Shown here: positions 11,604 through 23,350 of the stretch, piece after piece
Layout: each line of letters starts with the position of its first letter
Position numbering within the stretch: the stretch's first letter is position 1
From: Ptychodera flava
Lineage: Eukaryota > Hemichordata > Enteropneusta > Ptychoderidae
Direction: 5' to 3'
NCBI RefSeq assembly: GCF_041260155.1
Contig: NC_091931.1
Location: 31,895,041 to 31,959,040 of the forward strand
Length of the DNA: 64,000 nucleotides
The notes under the pieces: model-generated
What the model saw: only the letters and a program-made list of their open reading frames with translations
Told to the model about the DNA's origin: nothing
The model's database searches: none
Made by a program: the position numbers and the translations under genes

Positions 11604-12169
11604 TGTTACGTGCAGAGAAAACGAACAAAAGGGTGAACTCAGCAGTTAACGTTTAAACAAAATTATTACGAAAATAAAACTAATTGCTAAGTTAGGGATA
11701 GAATACAAGCTTTAAAGTGTACAGACTACTTATCTCAGCTGGGACGGCAAAGCTCCAGTCTCAGAGTTGTAACAGTCAGTCGGATGAATGAACAGTCCTT
11801 TGGTTTGCAGGCTTGAAGCTACACAAAGTCCACAGTATAAATCCAGCGTTGACAGTGAAGGTCTTGAAAAGTCTTGAGAATGACTACTGCTGGAGTTTAT
11901 AGTAACACACAAGAGACACGATCCCAAAAGTCTGACTGGAAGCTGTGCACGTCCCTTTTATAAAGGCATATAAGAACAATCTAGAACTTTATTGACATGC
12001 TAATTACTGTTCTAAAATTATCTCCCTTACACAACTAATCAACTTTCCAGAACATTCCAAACATGACTAATTGAATTCAAGGTTGTGAGGTCATCAAGGG
12101 CAGTGACCTTGAGAATGTTCTAGACTAATTGAACTCAGGTCATGATGAGTGTGGGGGAAATGACCTACA
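11604..12169 (-). repeat. Right LTR (5' LTR of the minus-strand element)
   Basis: About 566 bases, nearly identical to 5,978-6,541. The base runs beyond both outer ends share TGAAATTTTTAC (about 5,966-5,977 and 12,170-12,181), longer than the 4-6 bp duplication usual for the family. Confidence 0.93.
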
Positions 12170-13260
12170 TGAAATTTTTACATTATGTTTTTAAATGCTG
12201 CACAACAAAACTGCAAGTTTCTTTGGCAATAAAGTTCTTACATTTTAAATGCGACTCTTTTCAATTTTGCTTATCATGATCGTAATCATTTTGAATGTCA
12301 GTCTTTCAACCCCTGCCATTTAAGAATGAGAACACTAGAAAATGCAAAATAAAATTGCTGGTTTTTTCCTACATACAGTCTACTATTAAATTTCATCAAG
12401 TAGGATCAAGTTTTTGACTTATATGAACTTTTATTTTTGATACCCAAATTGAGGTTTTCTACCCCAAATATGTACCCACTCTTCCTTCGGGTAAACTATT
12501 GCTTTCTCGCTTCATATATATAGTACAGTATGACGGGATGTTCATGTCATCTTTGAAAAGGAATATTGCTTTGAAATAGTGTGTGCAACACCACCTTAAA
12601 ATAGTACAGTTGCGTCGAAGTCAGACTTGGCAAGTCCCATGTCTTGCGCATGCGCACAATATCGAAGCTAATCGTCTCTTGCGATTCAAAGTTAGTTAAA
12701 AGTGTGCCACGGTGAAAGTCGTGTACTGACCATATTTTCTTTGCTAGTTTAGACAGCCATTAGAGGAAATCTACGCAGTTTAAACAATAACATACATGGA
12801 ATTAGCTTCAATCTATCGACACCTGTTTCAAGACTGTTGATTTTCCCCTATTTTCAAACGACTGTTTGTACAAATGGAACGAAATCCCTGTCGTATTTTT
12901 CAAGCCGAGATATTTGCTCGTTACAAAACATAATCTAACAAATTTTTGAATTTTTTGTCATTGAATTTTTGTCATTTTGTCATTGACGAAGTGCATATAC
13001 CACTCAAGACAATTCTTGCCAGTATTTACCCTTGGCTAGTAGAATGTAGAGAGATTTGACTGGGTACGTGACCGCGGAGTATTCCAAGACTTTTTCCGAT
13101 GCACGATTTTGTTCTCTGTAGTTAAACCTCGCCTCGCTCTGCGCGCCATATTCATTTTAATCCTATCACTAAAATGTATACACAACAGTATGTAGCATGT
13201 GAACTCGTGAGCACTTGTAAGAGCCAATTTACGTTTTCTTCTTCAGAAATTCCGTCGTTA

Positions 13261-13569
13261 GTATATTTACGACACAATTCGGGAAGGTTTCACCAAGAGA
13301 GTGAAGACACACGATATCGAGTGCCAAGGCCGACGGGTGTTGTGCCTTACAGTCATTGGAGTTATCAAACCTTTGAGTGCCACTGGTGTGAAAGTGTTTG
13401 AACCTCCATTATGGAACAATGTACGACTGAGATCTCACATAAGCCAGAGTTATGTACGAAAGCCAGCAGACTCACCTGTCGGTGTCACTGCCAAGACGAG
13501 GAAGATTAACACTATCAGATACTTCGCCATCCTCGTCACATCTCCCTTTGATGAAAACACACTTCAGGT
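13261..13569 (+). other. Possible orphan exon, not recognised
   Basis: An open stretch of about 100 codons lies between a potential acceptor (CGTTAG before 13,261) and a potential donor (CAG/GTACT at about 13,570). The translation has balanced composition (KTHDIECQGRRVLCLTVIG...) and does not look like low-complexity noise. I recognise no family, and no partner exons are evident nearby. It could be a decayed exon or a chance open frame. Confidence 0.2.
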
Positions 13570-15778
13570 ACTACTTTCATTAAAGAGATGGCGTCACAAA
13601 TTTCAGAAAAAGTCCAATAAAGGTATGAGGAACCGAAACGACGAAAAATACGGAGTTGGCTCGGTGCCAGTGCTGAAACAGTAGCCCCAGCCCCCGTCTC
13701 TTCCCCATCCTTTCAATTTATTTGCCATAAAACCTTATTCATCACTTTTGTCACTTTCAAACTGCAACCAATCTCTGGCAGAAATGTGCATTCTTTTCTA
13801 CACTAACCTTAAACTTGAACACTCCATGAGCTCTATAGGTGTTGATATATTTCATATTTTTGTCATCTCTGTTTCTTCTTCTACTCAAAAGATTACGTCT
13901 GTTTCTGCTTCATTTCCCTAAAGTGTGTCGAAAATGCCCAGAATTCAATTTTTCAACACATGTTTGCACTGAGAAGTGTCAGCACGGTTGGCGACTGAAT
14001 TTCATTGTGAATATGAATCTTTTGCCAACAACGTATAAGCCGCGGTTGATGTTTTGGTTTTTTGGGGTGGTTTTTTTTCATTCTCTTGTAAGAAGAATAG
14101 GAAACTAGGCTTTATTGTACGTGACTAAAATGGTAAAAACACTTTCAAGGAGTCAAATCTATTCTTCTGTGAACAACCAAAAATATCACTGCGATCTTAT
14201 CTACTTTTAAAATAAAACGTATTTAATTTCCTTCGTTAAAACTAGAAAAGAACAAATATTCCCCCACGTCAAATTTACAGCAAAAGAAAACATTGGCGAA
14301 AGATCTAGTCATGGACAACTTCTATTGAGAATACAAGCGCGTCTTTGTCCGAATTCCAGATAATTTCGAATTAAACAGCGCCCGGTTCTGTTAAAAAGAA
14401 AGTTCTCTTGACGGGGGAATTTTTATCGCATACCACGACACTGGATAGGCCTATTGGCGGACAGATCCGGGTGAACTCAGCGTATCCTGAATATGCATTG
14501 TATGCGACTCGAACCATAGTGCATTGTCCTATGGGATAGAGTAAATATCGTATTGTATTTGATAAAATGCACTGCAGCGAGCCATTATACACCGTGGAAC
14601 AAACAATAATTGCTATGTATAGTTGTCTGTCGCCATGACTACATGGGCACTTGTTAGTGTTCCGCCATTGATTTGCATGACCCCGACTGACCCTACAGGT
14701 GATTCACCTTGGCAAAATAGTGGGAGTGTAATGGTTGCTCACACAAAGGGAACCGTATTTCTTTACGAGGACGGAGAATAGATCTGACGTACACCTTCCT
14801 TTCTCTGTATTGCTCACGAGGCGAACACTGGCGGTGTGTCTCTCACAAGAAAACGATCCTGAGTAATAGATCTCTGGACTTGGCTCTTATGTCACCTACA
14901 GTATAAGACAATTTTTTTCTTCCTAGATGTACGCATGACTTGTAATGTTGACAAGTGAATTCTGGTCAGGACAAAGATTTAGCTTTCAACAAAATAACAT
15001 AAAAAGATGCCAATTTGACATTCACAAGCTGACAACTTGACATTCCGACACGGCTGTGGCAGTGACACAAGACGCTTCTCACAAATAAGACAAAACTAAT
15101 GGCGCATACATCATTGGAAATTCACATTGGTTGAAATTACCCAACCAGTAGCGTCTCGTCCTGCTAACGACCTTTGATTATCGATTGAGAAATCCTTTGA
15201 ACGACGCCTCCACGCAGCAGTCAAGCTTTGAAATGGTTTACAGTTTATGCTACCTCCTATCTGATTAACAACCTTCGTCCAAATAAACAGAACGGGCAAG
15301 TCGAAACATTGCGATATTGATCTTGTACTTGTGACCATAGGCAGTGGTCTCGCTTCTACTTCTATGGTGTGACGGCGTTCGCATGATCGCCTTTGAAACT
15401 TCGAGTACAGGAATTATTTCTGGAGCCGTGAACAATCAAAATAAACGCCTAGCCTGCCCCCTCTTTTGCAAATGGATTTTAAAAAAGGCCGTCAGTAGAT
15501 GAAACTGTATGATCGTTTCCATCATTGTGATTGGCCAAATGCGGGCAGGTTCAAAAATTCTAAAGTGTTTAAAATTGTGCCACGCAGAGAAAATAATGCG
15601 GTAAACAGTATAATTGAAATGTAATCGGGGAGAACGGCGTGGCGGGTTGAAATTTCTGATGTGCCGGGGTACTGTACAATAGGTTGGTTGAACCAGAAGT
15701 AATGACCTTACCTACTAGTATCGAGCACGGACTGTATGACAGTGGGACAAGCATAATTTTCTTGATGAAAAGCCTTTT

Positions 15779-15779
<1 letters not shown>

Positions 15780-15854
<75 letters not shown>
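15780..15854. repeat. (TG)n(AG)n compound microsatellite
   Basis: A TG run of about 20 bases passes directly into an AG run of about 54 bases. Confidence 0.95.
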
Positions 15855-15856
<2 letters not shown>

Positions 15857-17185
15857 GAAAAATCGTGCGCTTTGACACGTTAAATATTTCAGGCAATCTC
15901 TATTAACCTATTTCAGGTACAGATTTGCAATGAAACACTTATGCCCGCAGGTACTCAGTCAAGCCTTTCTTGTCCGAAAAAAATGCGTGACTTAGGATGA
16001 GTGTAATTTTTCACAATAGTTTGGCTACGAGAAGAGATTTCAGGTATATTTTGAACGAAATTGTTAGTACCTCGACAAACTGACCCAAACGTGCGTGGAA
16101 AGATTACTTTTGAGTTTCACGTTGCAACACAAACCGTCGAGAAGTGTTTTTCTCACATTCTTGGCCGCTGGGAGTGCGGGATCGACGGTGTGGGAAAAAT
16201 ATCCCCAACTCGTGTCAGAAATCTGATCCCAGGTCCTTGGGGTCGTGAGATTCTATTATTCCCGTAATGGAGGCAACATTATTTTGTGGTTAGTGAAGAT
16301 GCTCTCCTATGTTACAAGGGACGATAGTTATGATGACTTTTGCTGGTATTTTCATTTATCTGTTCTATAAAACGTGCGAATTTTCTCATTCTTCTATTCG
16401 AAGTGTTCATACACAATCACACGCATGCCTTGAGTACAACCATGCACACCATGCTGATGTTTATAAACATGATAAAGGACTTGTAGTCCTTATGATTATG
16501 CAGTTGTCAATAATGACATCGGACAGTACGGACGTACAGACTCATAATTTACGTACTGTAAATATTCCGGTTAATCAGGTATAGACTTTGAGAGATTACC
16601 CCTCCAAACATTTCGCCTCATCGACGAATCGTAGTAGGGAACCATGGTTTTAAAATAATCGCAATCATACCAATCCATAATCCAATAACACTAGGTCAGA
16701 ATTTGTAAGACAATAGTTGTAAACATAGACACAAAACAGCACAGAACAGACAGTAAATAGACAGTACACAAACAAAGTCAAATTCATGAAAGAAAAATAT
16801 ATGGACCTCTGGCCAAAAGACCAAGAAGTGATGTCAGGTGTTTCGAAAATAGTAAGCGCATTCTGCCCCCATGTGGCACCCGCCATATATCAATCTGTAA
16901 GTCAGATAGGTAGTGGTCACTAACTAAGGCCCATGTCACCGATGCCATCAGTGATCATTTGTCGAAGAGAGATATTGTATTTATCTACCAGCTTGCGATA
17001 CCTGCCAAAAAAGCGTTAAAGTTGATGTGTGAGGAAGGATGACTTTTAGTTTTAACCGTGTGTACAGCGGCGCATAAAATACGTGTTATTGGGGCATACA
17101 TAAAATAACGAATAGCCGTGTCTTACGTCAGTTGATGGCAATAGTTAATATATGTGGACGTCACGTAGAGATTCATGTTGATCAC

Positions 17186-17345
17186 AAGGCTGCATTCACA
17201 AATACTTGATGGGGGCTTGAGGAATCGTGAAATCTTATTTCGCTTTAGAATCCCCTCAATACTCTCAAAAACATTTCAAATTCCATCCCTCTATATGATC
17301 AAAAATGTTTACAACCCCCGCTCACTATCATTTGCACGGTCAAAC
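17186..17345. repeat. Dispersed-repeat fragment (GGCTGCATTCACAAAT end)
   Basis: It starts with GGCTGCATTCACAAAT, the same terminal motif as the inverted-repeat element at about 36,503-37,568, followed by a G-rich, then AT-rich body. Probably a solo end or diverged copy of that family. Confidence 0.45.
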
Positions 17346-20076
17346 ACTTATTAAGCCCACGATATTAAACTAAAATTTTGGTATTTTTTCAGTGTTTGCT
17401 CTCTGCATCAACTCCCCAATCACAGGACTTTCATTAATTTTTTTCATCGACGAGTTAAAAAGAAATGACAACTGGCTGGTGTTGCAGCGACCCAAGGTTG
17501 ATGCCGCGTGTGACCAAAGGTCATCGACGGGAGGGGAGCTCGAGAGGGGGATTTGCACCCCCTCCTCTCGATAGAGGGTCCTAGGGCCCTTGAGATTTTA
17601 TTGGTTTGAAAGGCTATCTTGTTCCCTTCTGCACACTTTCTTAAACATTTTTATGAACTTTCAGTGGTATGTTTTTTTAGTAAGTTTTATGAATGATTTT
17701 GAAGCTTTCTGATGACTGTTTTCAGAGATCATTTTCAGAGATCATCATCATAACTTGACCGTTATCAAAAGATAATGACGAAATTGAAAAAACCTTCATC
17801 ACGGGTCTATATTTCTACATTGGCAGCAATATATGAAACAGATTAACGGGAAAAATATTACCCAACTCATCATGAAAACTTATGTATGATGCGACTTTCT
17901 GCACGATGAAGCAAAATTGCTGTATTTTTTGTCTATATGACCGTTAATTTGCAACCGCGGGAGCATTAAAGAACTTTAAAGAGGAAAGGCCTGGCGCTTA
18001 ATCGGAATGCGAATATTTTCTATCTATGCATGGTGGGTGTTTGGGTTAATTTTTACACTCAGAACAAAGGAAGTAATCTTGCGGGGTCGATAGTACTGTT
18101 GGAAAAAAAGATTAGGTCGTGGGGATTATTCTTCCGTTGTCATTGCGTGAAAGAGGTGGACATTTTTGTCCGCTCTGAGATTTTTCCTGTTCGGTTATGT
18201 CGGCTATTGACGTTCGTAGCTGTAAAAATACATGCATTGAACGGAATGGCCTGGCGAAACGGAGGGAGGTGAGATAATGCGGCGTAGGCTGGTATCAGTC
18301 GGTTACAGCAAACACGTGACAGAAGGGCAATATTGACGGTGAGGTGAGTAGTAATTGTTAAAGTTTTGTTTGTCTGCTACTGAATTACAGGAAAGGGTGC
18401 GACTCATAAGTTGGGTTAAATTTGATTTCAGGTAGAATTGAAAAAGAACCGCGCGTTGGCTTGTATTACCGTTGTCAACGCCGGATACAGTGATTTCTTC
18501 ATTGTTTCATCTCCAAGGGTCAAAGTTCACAGGCGAGGTTATCGTGTTATACTTCAACAAATCGTTGAAGTATTAAATACACGGGCAGATCCATGATAAA
18601 ATTCAGATCCGCGATATAGCTGTTAATCATTTGTTGTCCACGGGAAACATGTGATAACATTTTGAAATTAGGAAGTGTAATGATCATAGGTCACTGTGCC
18701 AGGGCTTGTCAAAATGTCCATTAACACCTCGAAGTTGTGGTTTACGCCAAAGAATCACGTTTTCTTCTCGAGAAACTTGCAAGGATTTTGAGAATTTTTC
18801 GAGACACGTCACAGATTGTTAACCACTTTTGAATATTTTGCCTTCTATCATTATCAACTCACATTCTCAAAGCTTAGATGATGGAGCTTTTAGTCACTAT
18901 CAGGTGGACCGGCAGAATCCCAAGGAGTGATTTATTTTACCAACCTGCCCTTTGGCATGATCAAATTCTGCGAATTCGTCTTCAAGACGGATTTGAGATT
19001 CATTTTTACAACAATCCGAAGTGGTTATTCTATAAATGATGGTGTTTGATATGCCTTCTTGCACAGAAGTTGATTTTAACTGAGTGCAATTTCATCGTCA
19101 TATCGTTTTCCGTGTATCCTGCTTTTATAGAAGAACTGTCAACTGTGACTGAAAAAGTGGTATTTAAACAATACAAATCGACTGCAGTAACATAACTTAT
19201 GATCTGCAATAAACACAATGCATCCTGGGTTAACACATGATAAATATGTTCATTTCGACAGAACAAACACAACAAACAAATAACAAACCTACATGTGCCC
19301 TTAAACCATAACACGGTAAAACACGTCTATTTATTATGCAAATATGACACTGTGAACGCCAGCTTCACATAATTCAGAGAAACCAATTTCGTGTTATATT
19401 GCATCTTATTTTACGCAAATACCATCGACATGTCTGCAGTTAGCGTGTGTACCAGCCATAATTTCGTGTTCTATTTCGTGATGTTGAGACACCCTACCCA
19501 GTGTTAAGCTTGTCCCGTTTTCGTCCAATGCACGATGTGTACGGTGCATTGTTGAAAATAGGTCAAGACTAGTATCAGTCCATACTAAGTAATGTTGAGC
19601 AAGTATCGAGTATATCTTGAAAACTACCTGTTGATTAACAACACGAGTTTGTTGCCCCCAGTAAAGCGTGTTTCAAACCTGAGTAGGGGGATGTTGTACC
19701 ATTTGGACATAGGGGAAGCGTAACTTGTATATGATGGAGCACTCCAATTTTCTCCGGCCAGCACCACACAGCAACTGAGAGCTCACGAATATGCGTCATT
19801 CTGGGCAGAGCCCGAACAGTTACAGTTGCGCGGTTATACTTATTATGAACCCATGGATCCTAAATTTTTTCGCACTTTCAAATGAAAACATTAAAGTTTG
19901 CCAGGAATTGAGTTTTCAATGACTTTATAAGGAAGAATTAACGATTGACAGAGTTTTCTAACTCTAGTAGATACCTGTCTCATTTCAAGCCAAGAACATA
20001 TGCTAGGACTTATGGAAGCACGCTTCTGTTTTTCTGTATCGTTTTGTTTCGATTTCACCTGTTCTTCATCAATTTT

Positions 20077-20079
20077 CAG
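20077..20079 (+). other. Probable 5'-UTR intron acceptor of the glycosyltransferase gene
   Basis: A pyrimidine-rich run, CTGTTCTTCATCAATTTTCAG, ends 43 bases before the chosen ATG. Untranslated first exons followed by one coding exon are normal for core-2 transferase genes. Confidence 0.5.
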
Positions 20080-20122
20080 ATTCGAACACATAGCATCGAT
20101 CACGCCCGTCGATCTGATCAAA

Positions 20123-21502
20123 ATGTCGGAAAGAGCAAAGATGAGGCACAGGCGAAACTTCTTCCTGGTGATATTAGGGCTGGTCATCTTTACGCTGCTG
20201 ATACTTGTTCTATTCAACCAGACGATGCCCGATGATTTGCTCAGACGGATGTCGCATGCAGTTCATGCAGTCTCGGACTCATCAACTCACAGTCAGGGAC
20301 AAGCGCAAAGCACAGATATTAACGTTACTGCCGTGTGTGGAGATCTGATTGGTGGATCTCTTACCTACCACAAGGTCGTTGAAATCAATAACGAATTGAA
20401 GGCACAGTTACCGAAAGACGACGAATTTTCAAAACTTGCTCACAACTGCTCCGAATTCAGACTTAGTAGGGGTTATGATAGAATCGCTCCGACGGAATTG
20501 GAACAAAGTTTTCCCTTGGCCTTCGCTGTTTCTGTGTACAAGTCAACATTTCAGTTCGAACAGCTGTTTAGAGCGATATACCGTCCATGGAATTTCTACT
20601 GCATCCACATCGACGGAGCCTCTGCCGATGAATTCCGCCAGTCGATTCGGCAGATCGTACAATGTTTTGACAACGTCTTCATTCCTGCTTTATCCGCAAC
20701 AGTAGTGTGGGCGTCCATATACGTACTGGAGGCCGAGAGACTTTGTCAGCGAGAGCTTCTTAAGCGAAGCCGGAGTTGGAAATATTATATAAATCTGACA
20801 GGTCAGGAGTTCCCGTTGAAGACAAATCGGGAAGTTGTGGAGATTCTCCGAGAGTTTCGCCTCACCAACGACGTCATGGCTTACCGGCTGGAAGACGGCA
20901 GCCAACCGAACAAGCATCGTCAGATGTGGCGATATTATGTCTCGTTGAAAAAGGGAGTAACAGTTTCAAACTACAGAAAAACAGAAACTTTGCCGGGCCG
21001 TGTAATGATCTACAAGGGGGAGCTTCACGTCGCGTTGACGAGGGACTTCGTGAAATTTCTACATAATGAGCCAACCGCCGTGGCATTCTACGACTGGCTG
21101 AACGACACGTTCTGTCCTGACGAACATTACTACCAGTCTCTCCACATGCTGCCTTTTGCCCCCGGCTCAACCGAATTGGAAAGTCGCTACACTATGAGCC
21201 GGTCAAAGATCTGGGAGACGGGGAGATTGAACGGACAGTGCCGGTCGAGAAAGTTCGTGCGCACAATATGCATCTTTGGAAGCTTTGACTTACCCTGGTT
21301 GAGGGCGCAACCGCACCTTTTCGCGAATAAGTTTTATGGCGAGGACGACCCGCTGCTACTCAGATGCCTAGAGGAAGAGATTGCGAAGAGGACAATCAGG
21401 CCAGTGCCACTGAATCGCAAGTTTTATCGCAGATTCGCGGATACGAGAACATGGGACGAGACAGCGGGAGTAAAATGGCAACTGCCGAATGGGTCACAAT
21501 GA
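20123..21502 (+). CDS. Core-2 beta-1,6-N-acetylglucosaminyltransferase-like (GT14, Branch domain)
   Basis: The 459-codon product is a type II membrane enzyme expected in the Golgi, where family members add a beta-1,6-GlcNAc branch to mucin-type O-glycans or related chains. I chose the ATG at 20,123 because the short basic tail that follows (MSERAKMRHRR) and the single hydrophobic segment at residues 13-31 form a standard signal anchor. A good splice acceptor (TTTTCAG, ending at 20,079) lies 43 bases upstream, so the longer open frame starting at 20,000 probably reads through intron. The lumenal part has the GCNT order: two early cysteine blocks (VCGDL; NCSEF), LFRAIYRPWNFYCIHID, WKYYINLTGQEFPLKTN, a PDEHYY block that matches GCNT SPDEY, and a C-terminal CIFGSFDLPWL ... 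HLFANKF. The coding region is one exon, as in vertebrate GCNT1. Exact acceptor specificity cannot be read from the sequence. Confidence 0.93.
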   Translation: MSERAKMRHRRNFFLVILGLVIFTLLILVLFNQTMPDDLLRRMSHAVHAVSDSSTHSQGQAQSTDINVTAVCGDLIGGSLTYHKVVEINNELKAQLPKDDEFSKLAHNCSEFRLSRGYDRIAPTELEQSFPLAFAVSVYKSTFQFEQLFRAIYRPWNFYCIHIDGASADEFRQSIRQIVQCFDNVFIPALSATVVWASIYVLEAERLCQRELLKRSRSWKYYINLTGQEFPLKTNREVVEILREFRLTNDVMAYRLEDGSQPNKHRQMWRYYVSLKKGVTVSNYRKTETLPGRVMIYKGELHVALTRDFVKFLHNEPTAVAFYDWLNDTFCPDEHYYQSLHMLPFAPGSTELESRYTMSRSKIWETGRLNGQCRSRKFVRTICIFGSFDLPWLRAQPHLFANKFYGEDDPLLLRCLEEEIAKRTIRPVPLNRKFYRRFADTRTWDETAGVKWQLPNGSQ

Positions 21503-21749
21503 TGCATGCTGGGACTTTTCAACTTGTACGGATAATATTGAATTAGTACTGAAAATTCTTGTCAGATGAAACCATTTCTTGATATGAGATGGGGGAAGGG
21601 GGTAGTTGAGTCTCCTAAAGACAAAATTGCTCATTTTCTGCGACATAGGGTAGTTTTCGTTTACATTGCAAAACTATTCAACTAATTTACAGCTCACTTA
21701 GGGGATGGAAAACGAAAAACAAGCTTGAAAACCTCACTTGTAAATCTGC

Positions 21750-21912
21750 TGTTAGTTTTCCACTGTTAGTAGTTCACTACACATTGTCGACAGATTCAAA
21801 ACGACGATGCACTAAAGCTATTCCTTTCTCGCTGTTTCCTCCTCTCAGGGTATGATACTTCAAGATGTTTTTACTTTGGACACGTTATGATAATTTCTTT
21901 CTCTCCACTTTT
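21750..21912. repeat. Dispersed repeat, copy 1
   Basis: About 155 bases starting ACTGTTAGTAGTTCACTACA closely match 47,977-48,135 in the same orientation. There is no coding potential and the family is unknown. The rest of 21,503-22,360 is the 3' flank of the glycosyltransferase; an AATAAA lies at 22,247-22,252. Confidence 0.75.
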
Positions 21913-22360
21913 ACAAAACACTTTAAAGAGACAAAGTCGGCCATTTTTCATGAATTTTGTTTGATGCGAGATACTACTTATATTGCTTGACATGTTAAAT
22001 GCAGACCAACCGCATCGACCTTTTTTCTGCATGTCATGAGGAAAAAAATGAAAATAATGGACACAAAATTATGCGACGATAGTGCTACACACTATCTTTT
22101 ATGCTTATTTTCATACAAGAGACGGCCAAGTCAAACCACAGAACTGTTGCTGTACAAAAAAACCTAAAGCATCACTGCTGTGCATTTATCTCTGCGAGCA
22201 TTCCTATGTTGTTTTAATGTTGTTTACGCGTTCTTGTTGGTTCAAGAATAAAAAAAAATGGAAAGTTAAAAAAGTCGCGTCACCGCATTATTTTTGCAAG
22301 ATGTCTTGGATGAGAAACAAACTTTTTTATTTTTATGGCCTGAGTTTTCAACTGTTAGTT

Positions 22361-22382
22361 GCTCACGTGTGAACACGTGAGC
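22361..22382. repeat. Near-perfect palindrome with two CACGTG boxes
   Basis: GCTCACGTGT-GA-ACACGTGAGC is a 10-base inverted repeat around two bases. Each arm contains an E-box CACGTG. It marks the start of a TGTC microsatellite-bearing repeat and may be the terminal hairpin of that element. Confidence 0.6.
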
Positions 22383-22396
22383 ATATGTCGCAGCGA

Positions 22397-22466
<70 letters not shown>
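22397..22466. repeat. (TGTC)n microsatellite
   Basis: About seventeen TGTC units in tandem. The following sequence (CAAAAACGGCTGAACG) resembles tails of common invertebrate repeats. Open frames on both strands here are repeat products. Confidence 0.95.
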
Positions 22467-22467
<1 letters not shown>

Positions 22468-23137
22468 TGGTCCATTTTCTCAAAAACGGCTGAACGTATT
22501 TCAGTCAAATTTGGTAGACATCTTCAGAATTCAAATGGCTAGAACTGAAAAGGTTTTGGTGGGCGTGGCTTGGATATTAATGAAGTTATGAAAGTTTTAA
22601 TTTTTCTGTTACGCCGCGTATGACAAGTGAAAACAATCGACTGTTTGAGGGCGCTGTGAAATGTGCTTGTCCAGGTTGGCTACAGCTGGATAGCTCTGGT
22701 TTCAACCACGGTCCCTCCGTGTTTCAACCTCGTATTGAACATTAAAAATATGATATTTTATTACTCATTCAACTCACTATTCAAGATAAAATATCGTTTA
22801 GCAAATTAGCTTTATCCTTGGTAATTGATTGTTTCCCTCGCTGCTCGATCGCCAGAAATGAGTACATACGTTCTCTACCTAGCCTCATGGCATGGAAGTG
22901 CTGATGAATAATAACTTTGGGTCAAAGGTATTGAAGTGTCCAATCAGGTTCGTGCACAGAGTCCAAGGCCATGACCTACTTCATGTACTTCTGCACTGTT
23001 TTGATTTTGCTTCGCCAAGAAACGTGTTCGTCATTGTCCATAGAAGTATGTTTGCTCTCCTTTGAGGTTGTTTGTGAAACAAATTCTGGGATAGGCCTTG
23101 GAATGCATACGATCGGCATCGCGGCAGTGCATGTAGC

Positions 23138-23242
23138 TAGCCCTACGAGTATGACGAGAGTGTCCGGCTTGGCTACGCCGCCTCCCACCTCCGGTAGGCG
23201 GCGTAGCCAAAGCCGGACACTGTCGCCATACTCGTAGGGCTA
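23138..23242. mobile_element. 105-bp hairpin MITE with ~10-bp target duplication
   Basis: The two halves are almost perfect inverted repeats that begin TAGCCCTACGAGTATG. TGCATGTAGC occurs immediately before (23,128-23,137) and immediately after (23,243-23,252), so it is a target-site duplication of 8-10 bases. That size fits hAT (8) or Mutator-like (9-10) transposition. Confidence 0.8.
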
Positions 23243-23344
23243 TGCATGTAGCGTACCATGCTTGTGTAACTGCCGAGCTCAACGTGCATTCACGGTTGAT
23301 ACTCGTGTACAATCATGATGTGTGTTCAATTCTGATGAAGATTC

Positions 23345-23350
23345 ATAAGT
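23345..23350. repeat. Left target-site duplication ATAAGT
   Basis: A perfect match to 44,719-44,724, directly abutting the outer end of the left terminal inverted repeat. Confidence 0.88.

Larger units (their letters stand above)
5978..12169 (-). mobile_element. Gmr1-like Ty3/gypsy LTR retrotransposon, fossil
   Basis: Two LTRs in the same orientation enclose a coding region read on the minus strand. The order is gag, zinc knuckle, protease, integrase, reverse transcriptase, RNase H. Integrase before reverse transcriptase is the Ty1/copia order, yet the proteins are of gypsy type. This combination is known from the Gmr1-like group of deuterostome gypsy elements. A tRNA-Pro type primer binding site and a purine tract sit at the expected places. 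The element looks whole in structure but broken in coding, with about half a dozen interruptions. The LTRs differ by only a scatter of small changes by eye, so the insertion looks young. Confidence 0.93.
12182..19990. other. Intergenic interval without a convincing gene
   Basis: About 7.8 kb of AT-rich sequence. I see a microsatellite at 15,780-15,854, a dispersed-repeat end at about 17,186, a possible exon-like stretch at about 13,261-13,569, and a small inverted repeat at 17,541-17,572 (TCGAGAGGGGG ... CCCCCTCCTCTCGA). The other short open frames show no family resemblance. The 5' untranslated exon(s) of the downstream glycosyltransferase may lie here. Confidence 0.5.

Noticed and set aside
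16309-16584. 91-codon frame with a hydrophobic start
   Set aside because: No family resemblance, no splice context and no repeat support; expected by chance in AT-rich DNA.
20000-20122. Longer N-terminus for the glycosyltransferase starting at 20,000
   Set aside because: This extension crosses a strong splice acceptor and would place 41 unrelated residues before a perfect signal-anchor start.
22640-22740. Possible tRNA-like stretch
   Set aside because: A GGTTTCAACCACGG-type loop is present, but no acceptor stem or anticodon arm can be drawn.
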